Under the pieces are notes generated by a model, which saw nothing but the letters and a program-made list of their open reading frames with translations, ran no database searches and had not been told where the DNA came from. A stretch of DNA of 64,000 bases, taken from the NCBI GenBank assembly GCA_964538565.1, contig CAZIGW010000055.1, positions 1 to 64,000 on the forward strand. Reading direction: 5' to 3'. The stretch is from CAYVBN01 sp964538565. GTDB lineage: Bacteria; Pseudomonadota; Alphaproteobacteria; Rhizobiales; Xanthobacteraceae. The translations under genes and the position numbers were made by a program. Shown piece after piece: positions 37,244 through 44,611 of the stretch. Within the stretch, counting starts at the first letter, position 1; every line of letters starts with the position of its first letter.

Positions 37244-38298
37244 CCGCGCTGCGGATCTTCCCCTCCGCGGAGGCGGGACTCTTCGGCCGCCGGCACAAGC
37301 GCGAACGCGGCACGCGTCTCCCGGTCACGATCGTGACCGGGTTTCTCGGAGCCGGAAAGACCACTCTGGTGAGGCACTTTCTGGCTTCGCCGGAAGGGCG
37401 CGGCACCGCCGTGGTGGTCAACGAGTTCGGGGCGACCGGCATCGACGATGCGCTCCTGCGCGGCAGCACCGACGAGACCGTGCTGCTCGGCAACGGCTGC
37501 CTGTGCTGCAACGTCCGCACCGACCTGCAGGTCGCGCTGCGCACGCTGGTCGCCGAGCGCGAGCGCGGCCTCGTCCCGCACTTCGGCCGCATCGTGATCG
37601 AGACGAGCGGTCTCGCGGACCCCGGCCCCATTCTCTCGACATTTGCGACCGACCGGGCGCTGGGCGGCGAATTTTGCGTCGAGACGGTGCTGGTGGCGGT
37701 CGATGCCGCGACCGGCATTTCGACCCTCGATCAGTTCTCCGAGGCGCGCCGCCAGGCGATCCTCGCCGACCGGCTGGTGTTGACGAAGACCGATCTCGCC
37801 GACGACGCCACCCTCGTGCAGCTGCGCGCGCGCCTGCGCGTGCTCAATCCGCGCGCGGACATCAGGCTGGCGCGGCACGGCGCGCTTGATCCGGCCTGCT
37901 TCGTCTCGGCGCCCGCGCAGGCCGGACCCGCGTCGGGATTCCTCGCCGAGGCCGCGCACAGCGACGGCATCCAGAGCTTCGTGCTGGTCGATGAACGTCC
38001 GATCGCCTGGGAGACGTTCGAACGCGCGATGCAGACGCTCCTTTCGCTGCGCGGGCGCGATCTTCTGCGCATCAAGGGGCTGCTGCATGTCGCGGGAGCG
38101 CGCGGGCCGATCGTGGTGCAGTTCGTTCAGCACCTCGCGCATCCGCCGGTCGAGCTCACCGCCTGGCCCGATGCGGGGCGCGCGAGCCGCCTCGTCTTCA
38201 TCGCCCGCGACGTGAGCCAGCGCCAGGTCGAGGACCTGTTCGCGGCCGTGCGTGCGCTGGGAACATCCTCCCGCGAGGGGAATTCCGTTTCGCCGTAG
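37240..38298 (+). CDS. CobW/YjiA-type metallochaperone GTPase, non-canonical start
   Basis: A G3E P-loop GTPase that usually inserts or delivers zinc, cobalt or another metal. Walker A GFLGAGKTT is at about residues 34-42, the metal-binding GNGCLCC (Cys87, 89, 90) is intact, NKXD is read as LTKTDL, and a CobW C-terminal domain (LLRIKGLLHVAG, VVQFVQHLAHPP) follows. No in-frame ATG, GTG or TTG lies near the usual N-terminus. The frame runs back over the LVIVD gene without a start, so CTG 37240, whose last two bases begin the LVIVD stop (CTGA), is proposed. That gives 352 residues with about 25 extra before the P-loop. Confidence 0.8.
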   Translation: MTALRIFPSAEAGLFGRRHKRERGTRLPVTIVTGFLGAGKTTLVRHFLASPEGRGTAVVVNEFGATGIDDALLRGSTDETVLLGNGCLCCNVRTDLQVALRTLVAERERGLVPHFGRIVIETSGLADPGPILSTFATDRALGGEFCVETVLVAVDAATGISTLDQFSEARRQAILADRLVLTKTDLADDATLVQLRARLRVLNPRADIRLARHGALDPACFVSAPAQAGPASGFLAEAAHSDGIQSFVLVDERPIAWETFERAMQTLLSLRGRDLLRIKGLLHVAGARGPIVVQFVQHLAHPPVELTAWPDAGRASRLVFIARDVSQRQVEDLFAAVRALGTSSREGNSVSP

Positions 38299-38353
38299 AG
38301 CGTACGATCGAGAAGGACGGCGCGGGCGCGGCGGACCGCCGCCTCGCCGTTGC

Positions 38354-39211
38354 TCAATTGTGGTCGCGGCCGGTGATTTCCTCCTGCCAGGGCGCGACCC
38401 AATGCTCGAACACGCCGATCAGGCTGTTGAGACCGATCGCCATCACCATCAGGATGATGATCGGCACGAACATCGTCGCGGTGTCGAAATTGTTGGCGGA
38501 GTTGATGATGATGGCGCCGAGCCCGGAAATCGTGGTGAAGAACTCGGCGATCACCATGCCGACCACGGCGCGGCCGACCGCGAGGCGGATGCCCGCCATG
38601 ATGTAGGGCAGCGTCGCCGGCAGGATGATGCGCCGCAGGATCACGTGATCCGGCGCCACGAAGGACTTGCCGACCTCGATCAGGCTCTTGGGGACCGCGG
38701 TCACACCGAGCCAGGTGTTGATGCAGATCGGGAACACCGACATCAGCAGCACGACCGCCGCCTTCACGGCAAAGCCGAGCCCGAGCCACAGCACGAGCAG
38801 CGGCACCAGCGCAACCAGCGGCATGGCGTAGCCGGCGGTGACGTAGATTCCGAGCCCGGCCTCGAGTGCGCGGAAGCGCCCGATCACGAGCCCGAGCGGC
38901 ACCCCGATGAGGATCGCGAGCCCGTAGCCGAGCACGAACGGCTGCAGACTCTCGAACAGGGCCGAGCCCAGCTTGCCGCTGCGCAGGAGATCCACGAAGG
39001 CGACCGCGATGGCGCTCGGATAGGACCCGAACACCGGATTGATGTCGCGGCCGAAGATCTCCCACAGGACGACCGCTCCGCCGAGCGACAGCGTGGTGAT
39101 CGCCCAGCGCGGCAACGTGCGTCTTGCGGGCGCGGTCACGGGCTTGTCCGCGGCATCCTGAGGCTGCGTTGTCTGAACCCGGGCGGTTTGACTGCCGACG
39201 ATCTCGGTCAT
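38354..39211 (-). CDS. ABC transporter permease (SsuC/NrtB-like)
   Basis: A 285-residue permease with about six helices, second gene of a two-gene unit with the ATPase upstream. Family stretches are GYAMPLVALVPLLVLWLGLGFAVKAAVVLLMSVFPICINTWLGV and the coupling loop GKSFVAPDHVILRRIILPATLPYIMAGIRLAVGRAVVGMVIAEFF. The start is MTEIVGSQTARV at 39211. About 30 hydrophilic residues precede the first helix. No binding protein accompanies the pair. Confidence 0.84.
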   Translation of the reverse strand: MTEIVGSQTARVQTTQPQDAADKPVTAPARRTLPRWAITTLSLGGAVVLWEIFGRDINPVFGSYPSAIAVAFVDLLRSGKLGSALFESLQPFVLGYGLAILIGVPLGLVIGRFRALEAGLGIYVTAGYAMPLVALVPLLVLWLGLGFAVKAAVVLLMSVFPICINTWLGVTAVPKSLIEVGKSFVAPDHVILRRIILPATLPYIMAGIRLAVGRAVVGMVIAEFFTTISGLGAIIINSANNFDTATMFVPIIILMVMAIGLNSLIGVFEHWVAPWQEEITGRDHN

Positions 39212-39243
39212 GGTGTTTCCACTCGTCGAATTCGGTGAAGCGT

Positions 39244-40026
39244 TCAGTGCAGCACGGCGCCGTCCGCGTGCAGCGCCTTCCACACCCGATACCGGGTCTC
39301 GGCGAATTCCTTGAGGCCGCGCACGACGCCGAGGTCCCCGCGCGGCCGCTTCAACGGAACGTCCATTGTCTCCGTCACGCGGCCCTCGCGCATCACCACG
39401 ATGCGGTCGGCGATGAGCACCGCCTCGTCGAGGTCGTGCGTGACGAACAGGATCGTCTTCCGGGTACGGGCGTGAATGTCGAGCAGCTCCGCCTGCATGG
39501 TCTCGCGGGTCTGCGCGTCGAGCGCGCCGAACGGCTCGTCCATCAGCAGCACCTTGGGGTCGATCGCCAGCGCCCGGGCGATGCCGACGCGCTGCTTCAT
39601 GCCGCCGGAGAGCTGATGCGGCCGCCGGTTCCAGGAATCGCGCAGGCCGACGAGGTCGAGATAGCGACTGGCCGTATCGCGCAGCTGCGCGCCGCGCATC
39701 CCCTTCATCTCGAGCGCGAACATCACGTTCTGCAGGGCGGTCAGCCACGGCAGCAGCTCGGCATGCTGGAACACCATGCCGCGATCGTGGCCACAGCCCT
39801 TGACCTCGCGCCCGTCGACCGTCACGCGGCCGCCGGTCGCGGAATCGAGCCCCATGGCGATGCGCAGCGCGGTCGTCTTGCCGCAACCGCTCGGGCCGAT
39901 GAGAGCAACGATCTCACCGTCGCGGACGGTGAAATTCACCCGCCGAAGCGCGTCGATCGTCTGCAGTTCACCCCCCACACGGAGCGTGAACCGTTTGGAA
40001 ACGTCGATCAGACTGACTTCGCCCAT
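39244..40026 (-). CDS. ABC transporter ATP-binding protein (SsuB/NrtD-like)
   Basis: A 260-residue ATPase: Walker A GPSGCGKTT, Q-loop VFQHAELLPWLTALQNV, signature LSGGMKQRVGIARAL, Walker [16 protein letters not shown], switch VTHDLDEAVLIADR. The Leu-Pro-Trp Q-loop is typical of nitrate/sulfonate/taurine importers. The start at 40026 (MGEVSLIDVSKRF) is the first credible ATG; the open frame upstream is non-coding-like. It is followed by the permease 32 bases later. The receptor must be encoded elsewhere. Confidence 0.85.
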   Translation of the reverse strand: MGEVSLIDVSKRFTLRVGGELQTIDALRRVNFTVRDGEIVALIGPSGCGKTTALRIAMGLDSATGGRVTVDGREVKGCGHDRGMVFQHAELLPWLTALQNVMFALEMKGMRGAQLRDTASRYLDLVGLRDSWNRRPHQLSGGMKQRVGIARALAIDPKVLLMDEPFGALDAQTRETMQAELLDIHARTRKTILFVTHDLDEAVLIADRIVVMREGRVTETMDVPLKRPRGDLGVVRGLKEFAETRYRVWKALHADGAVLH

Positions 40027-40508
40027 ACCGCACTCCGCTGACGTTGCGCCGGCGCGACCGGCCGAGCCGAAGCACTGCCGCCCGTGCCCCGACCCTGCAA
40101 GTTCGAGGCCGATGCCGGTCCCGGGCACCCCGGTCCGGCGGCAGCCCTCGCAGCCATGCCTTCCGGCCCCTTTTTGGTTCGAAAACCGGTGCCCCGGCAA
40201 CGTCGCCCGGCCCCGCCCCGGGCGGCAATCTAGCGACACCGGGCGGTTTGGTACACCGGTGTCTTTGCCGCAAGCCCACGGTCGGGGCCGGCACCCCGGC
40301 CCCACCGGCCCCGTGCCGGGATCTCGGAGCCTGCGACCTCGCGTCCCGCAAGAACTGCGTCACAAGAATTGCGTCGCGCCGATGTTCCAATGACCGCGCG
40401 TCTGGACTAGGCTCGCGGTTCCGAAGCGTTCGTCAAGACGCCGCACGCCCGGGCTACGGCGGCCCCTGGATCCGCCGGACCTGGCAATTTCCGGGAGGCA
40501 CTCCAGCC
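40027..40508. promoter_or_regulatory. Divergent intergenic region with operator-like repeats
   Basis: 482 bases with no credible gene, between the ATPase and the first [2Fe-2S] subunit. It holds a large imperfect palindrome: GACACCGG (40235-40242)/CCGGTGTC (40256-40263) with outer arms CGGCAA (40223-40228)/TTGCCG (40265-40270). It also holds a tandem direct repeat AAGAACTGCGTC/AAGAATTGCGTC (40350-40361 and 40364-40375, 14-base period). A GGGAGG ribosome site for the next gene lies at the end. No clear promoter hexamers were found. Confidence 0.5.
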
Positions 40509-40976
40509 ATGCGCCAAAAATTTTCCCTGAACGTCAACGGGCAGGTCCACTCGGTGGAAGCCGATCCCGACATGCCGTTGCTCTATGCGCTGCGTAACGA
40601 CATCGGCCTCAACAATCCGCATTTCGGTTGCGGGCTCGCGCAGTGCGGCGCCTGCACGGTTCATCTCGACGGCCAGCCCACCCGTTCGTGCATCACACCG
40701 CTCTCGGCCGTCGGCGACGCCAAGATCGTCACGCTGGCCGGGCTCGGCACGGAGGAGCATCCGCATCCGCTGCAGAAGGCCTACGTGGAAGAGCAGGTGC
40801 CGCAGTGCGGCTACTGCATCAACGGCTGGATCATGACCGCCGCCGCGCTCCTGCGCGAGAAGAAGAAGCCGACCGACGCCGAGATCAAGGACGCCCTGTC
40901 GGGGTTGAAGTGCCGCTGCGGGACGCATGTCGGCATTCTGCGCGCGGTGCGCCGCGCCGCCGAGATGATGGGCTGA
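40509..40976 (+). CDS. [2Fe-2S] small subunit of a molybdenum hydroxylase (IorA/CoxS type)
   Basis: A 155-residue electron-transfer subunit with two [2Fe-2S] clusters: plant-ferredoxin-like cysteines Cys41, 46, 49, 61 and C-terminal cluster cysteines Cys100, 103, 135, 137. It passes electrons from the molybdopterin subunit encoded 11 bases downstream. In related small subunits the residue after the second cysteine of the C-terminal domain is usually Gln or Thr (CGYCQSG/CGYCTPG); here it is CGYCINGW. The ATG at 40509 lies about 8 bases after GGGAGG. Substrate unknown (N-heterocycles or aldehydes in the family). Confidence 0.88.
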   Translation: MRQKFSLNVNGQVHSVEADPDMPLLYALRNDIGLNNPHFGCGLAQCGACTVHLDGQPTRSCITPLSAVGDAKIVTLAGLGTEEHPHPLQKAYVEEQVPQCGYCINGWIMTAAALLREKKKPTDAEIKDALSGLKCRCGTHVGILRAVRRAAEMMG

Positions 40977-40987
40977 GGGAGGCGATC

Positions 40988-43291
40988 ATGACCAAGATGG
41001 ACAAAGCCACCGCGTTCTCCCGCCGCGCAATCCTCAGGTCGGGTGGCGCGCTCGTCGTTTCGATCGGCATGCCGGTCGGTTTCAACACGGTGCTCGACAT
41101 CCAAGCGGCTTACGCGCAGGGAGCGGCCTTCGCCGTCGACACCAAGCCGCCGCTCGTGCCGAGCGAGCTTGCCTCCTACATCGCGATCAACGCCGACGGC
41201 TCCGTCTCCGCCTTCTTCGGCAAGATGGACATGGGCCAGGGCCTGTTCGTCGCCATCGGCCAGATCGTGGCCGAAGAACTCGACGTGCCGTTCCACAGCG
41301 TCAAGGTGTTCATGGGGGACACCGCGACGAGCGTGAACCAGGGCGGCGCCTCCGGCTCGACCGGCATCCAGGACGGCGGCAAGCAGATGCGCGTGGCCGC
41401 CGCCGAGGCGCGGCGCGTGCTCGTCGAAATGGCCGCCGCCAAGCTCGGGCTGCCGTCCGATCAGCTGACGGTGACCGACGGCATCGTGCACGCCAAGAGC
41501 GACCTGTCGAAGAAAGTCAGCTACGGCGAGCTGATCGGCGGCCGCTACTTCAACGTCCAGCTCGACTGGAACAAGAAGTACGGAAACCCGCTCTACGCGC
41601 CCGGCAAGGCGCAGCCGAAGCCGGCGAGCGCGCACAGGATCGTCGGCCAGCCGATCAAGCGCGAGGACATCGCCCCGAAGGTCTACGCGCGGCAGGACTT
41701 CGTCACCGACATCAGGCGGCCCGGCATGCTGCACGGGCGGATGATCCGCCCGGCGGTCGCCGGATCGGTCCCGGTGAAGGTCGACGAAAGCTCGATCAAG
41801 GACATCGCGGGCGCGAAGGTCGTCTGGCAGAAGGGTTTCCTTGCCGTCGTCGCCGAGCACGAATGGGACGCGATCCAGGCGGCGCAGAAGCTGAAGGTCG
41901 AGTGGTCGAACGCCAGCCCGCCCTTCCCCGAGCAGGCCTCGCTCTACGACCACATCCGCAAGACCGCCGCGCGCACGCGCCAGGTCGAGAAGGAGAACGG
42001 CAACGTCGAGGAGGCGTTCAAGAACGCCGCCCGTGTGATCGAAGCCGAGTACGAGTGGCCGTTCCAGTCGCACGCCAGCATGGGCCCGGCCTGCGCCGTG
42101 GTGGAGATCAAGGACGGCCTCGTCACCTGCTGGACCGGCTCGCAGAAGTCGCACTTCGTGCGCGAGGGCCTCGCCGACACGCTCGGCATTCCGGTCGAGA
42201 AGATCCATGCGATCTGGGTGCCGGGCCCCGGCTCCTACGGCCGCAACGACGCCGACGACGCCGCCATGGACGCGGCGGTGCTGGCGCAGGCGACCGGCCG
42301 CCCGGTGCGCGTGCAGTACATGCGTGAACAGGGCACCGGCTGGGATCCCAAGGGCCCGGCCTCGATCCACCGCGCGCGCGTGGCGATCGACGCGTCCGGC
42401 AAGGTGGTGGCCTACGAGTTCCTCAGCAAGGGATTCTCGCGCGTCGACGTCAACACCAACGGCGGCCACGCCAGGGACACGCTCGCCGGGCACTTCCGCG
42501 ACGTGGCGCTGAAGTCGGGCGACGGGTTCGGCGTGCCGGCGGAATCCTACGTGTTCGACAACAAGCGGCTCGCCTGGGAAACGATCCCGCCGCTGCTCGA
42601 CCGCGCCTCGCCGCTGCGCAGTTCGCATCTGCGCGACCCGGTCGGACCGCAGATCCACTTCGCGAGCGAGTCCTTCATGGACGAGGTCGCGGCGGCCCTC
42701 AACGTCGACCCGGTCGAATTCCGGCTGCGCCACATCAAGGACCCGCGCGACGTCGCCGTCATCAAGGCGGCGGTGGGGAAGTCGGGCTGGCAGACGCGGC
42801 CCTCGCCGCGCAAGGACCAGACCGGCGAGACCGTCTCCGGCCGCGGCATCGCCTACGCGCAGCGCAACGGGACGCGCGTCGCCATCGTGGCGGAGGTCGA
42901 GATCAACCGCCGCACCGGCAAGATCTGGGCGCGCAAGTTCACCGTCGCGCACGACTGCGGCCAGATCATCAACCCGGACGGTCTGACCAAGACGATCGAG
43001 GCCAACATCGTGCAGGGGACGAGCCGCACGCTGTGGGAGGAGGTGAAGTTCGACAGGAAGTCGGTCACCAGCGTCGACTGGATGACCTACCCGATCCTCG
43101 ACATCACCGAGACCCCGGAGACGATCGACGTGACGCTGATCAACCGGCCCGAGATCGCGCCTTCCGGCGCCGGCGAGCCGTCGACCCGTCCGGTCGCGGC
43201 GGCCATCGCCAACGCGATCTTCGACGCGACCGGCGTGCGCATCCGGCGCGTGCCGTTCTCGCCTGACCACGTGAAATCGGCCCTGTCCTGA
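40988..43291 (+). CDS. Molybdopterin-binding large subunit of an IorB-type hydroxylase, Tat-exported
   Basis: A 767-residue aldehyde-oxidase/xanthine-dehydrogenase-like large subunit of the isoquinoline 1-oxidoreductase (IorB) branch. A twin-arginine leader (SRRAILRSGGALVV) starts near residue 12, indicating a periplasmic enzyme. Molybdopterin-site stretches are visible (GKMDMGQGLFVAIGQIVAEEL, NQGGASGSTGIQDGG), and the catalytic glutamate is Glu730 in GAGEPS. The ATG at 40988 follows GGGAGGCG. No FAD subunit gene is adjacent, as is usual for IorAB enzymes, which pass electrons to cytochrome c or other acceptors. A terminator follows. Confidence 0.87.
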   Translation: MTKMDKATAFSRRAILRSGGALVVSIGMPVGFNTVLDIQAAYAQGAAFAVDTKPPLVPSELASYIAINADGSVSAFFGKMDMGQGLFVAIGQIVAEELDVPFHSVKVFMGDTATSVNQGGASGSTGIQDGGKQMRVAAAEARRVLVEMAAAKLGLPSDQLTVTDGIVHAKSDLSKKVSYGELIGGRYFNVQLDWNKKYGNPLYAPGKAQPKPASAHRIVGQPIKREDIAPKVYARQDFVTDIRRPGMLHGRMIRPAVAGSVPVKVDESSIKDIAGAKVVWQKGFLAVVAEHEWDAIQAAQKLKVEWSNASPPFPEQASLYDHIRKTAARTRQVEKENGNVEEAFKNAARVIEAEYEWPFQSHASMGPACAVVEIKDGLVTCWTGSQKSHFVREGLADTLGIPVEKIHAIWVPGPGSYGRNDADDAAMDAAVLAQATGRPVRVQYMREQGTGWDPKGPASIHRARVAIDASGKVVAYEFLSKGFSRVDVNTNGGHARDTLAGHFRDVALKSGDGFGVPAESYVFDNKRLAWETIPPLLDRASPLRSSHLRDPVGPQIHFASESFMDEVAAALNVDPVEFRLRHIKDPRDVAVIKAAVGKSGWQTRPSPRKDQTGETVSGRGIAYAQRNGTRVAIVAEVEINRRTGKIWARKFTVAHDCGQIINPDGLTKTIEANIVQGTSRTLWEEVKFDRKSVTSVDWMTYPILDITETPETIDVTLINRPEIAPSGAGEPSTRPVAAAIANAIFDATGVRIRRVPFSPDHVKSALS

Positions 43292-43315
43292 ACCGGGTCG
43301 CTCTCGACGCTTCGA

Positions 43316-43343
43316 GGGGCCGGCGCTCGCCGGCCCCTTCTTT
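43316..43343 (+). terminator. Rho-independent terminator after the IorB-like gene
   Basis: Perfect 9-base stem GGGGCCGGC/GCCGGCCCC (43316-43324 and 43329-43337) with a GCTC loop and a TTCTTT tail. Confidence 0.8.
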
Positions 43344-43494
43344 GTGCGGGCCGGACGGCCTCGCTGCGATCCCCGCCGGGCCCCGCGCCGCGGCCGAAAG
43401 ACCGTTTGCGCCCACCCCGGGTTCGTGGTTTTTATCGCTGCCGCCCGGGCGGCCGTGACTCGAACCAAACCCAACAAGCTGCGAGGAAACGTCG

Positions 43495-44577
43495 GTGAAG
43501 CAGGTCGAAGCTGCGGTGATCGGAACCGGATGGTGCGGGGGCATCCGCGCCGAAACGCTGTCGCGCTCGGCGCTCGTGGACAAGCTGCACGTGTGCGAGA
43601 TCCGCCCCGATCGGCTGGCGGAAATCAAGGCGGTCACCAACGCGGCGACCGCAACGCTCGACTATCAGGACATCATCCGCAATCCCGACATCTCGGTCGT
43701 CTACGTCTGCACCACGCCGGAGCAGACGCACTTTCCCATCACACGCGACTGCCTGAAGGCCGGCAAGCACGTTCTGCTGGAGAAGCCGATCGCGATGCAA
43801 CTGTGGGAGGCCGACGAGCTGATCACGATCGCGCGCCGCGGCGGCCTGAAATTCACCATCGGATATTCGCAGCGCTTCAACACCAAGTTCGCCTTCGCCA
43901 AGAAGAAGATCGTCGACGGCACGCTCGGCCGTCCGGTGAGCGTGATGGTCAGCCGCCACCTCAGCCGCAGCCTCGGCAAGAAGATCGCGAGCCGCGTGAA
44001 GCTCTCGCCGGTCGTCATGGAATCGACCCACGACCTCGATTTCGTGTTCTGGCTGCTCGAGCCGGCAAAGCCGGTGCGGGTCTACTCGCAGGGATCCTAC
44101 GGCTACATGCAGGCGGTGAACGGCTCCTACGACTGCATGTGGACCACGGTGACGATGGACAACGGCGTCGTGGTCGTGCTGGGCGGCGGCTGGAACCTGC
44201 CGCCGAGCTATCCGAACTACTGCTCGACCTGGGTGGAGATCACCGGCACCGAAGGCGCGCTCATCCTCGACGACACTCATCGCGACAACTGGCTCAACAC
44301 CGTGCAGGAGGGCACGCGCTTCCCGATGTCCACCATGCCGGGCGAGCAGGTCGACCACGTGTTCGCCGGGCAGATGGGCCCGGAGACGATCCATTTCCTC
44401 GAGTCCTGCATCATGGATCGCCCCGTCATGGTGACGCCGGAGAGCGCCCGCATGGTGATGGAGTGCTATACGGCCGCCGATCTCTCGGCCGAGCGCAACG
44501 AGCCGATCGACCTGCCGCTGTCGAACGAGGCCCTCTCCGCCATCGCCGAGAACCATCAGCGGCAGGCCGTCGGCTGA
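43495..44577 (+). CDS. Gfo/Idh/MocA-family oxidoreductase
   Basis: A 360-residue NAD(P)-dependent sugar or cyclitol dehydrogenase-like protein. The Rossmann motif is GTGWCG near the start, LLEKPIAM carries the family catalytic lysine (EKP), and the C-terminal domain contains STHDLDFVFWLLEP, where the Gfo/Idh histidine resides. The start is GTG 43495, supported by GAGGAAA six bases before. It is followed after 34 bases by a molybdenum hydroxylase gene, forming a two-gene unit. What it oxidises cannot be told from sequence. Confidence 0.84.
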   Translation: MKQVEAAVIGTGWCGGIRAETLSRSALVDKLHVCEIRPDRLAEIKAVTNAATATLDYQDIIRNPDISVVYVCTTPEQTHFPITRDCLKAGKHVLLEKPIAMQLWEADELITIARRGGLKFTIGYSQRFNTKFAFAKKKIVDGTLGRPVSVMVSRHLSRSLGKKIASRVKLSPVVMESTHDLDFVFWLLEPAKPVRVYSQGSYGYMQAVNGSYDCMWTTVTMDNGVVVVLGGGWNLPPSYPNYCSTWVEITGTEGALILDDTHRDNWLNTVQEGTRFPMSTMPGEQVDHVFAGQMGPETIHFLESCIMDRPVMVTPESARMVMECYTAADLSAERNEPIDLPLSNEALSAIAENHQRQAVG

Positions 44578-44611
44578 GCCGGCACCGTCCTTCACGATCG
44601 CAGGAGGCATC

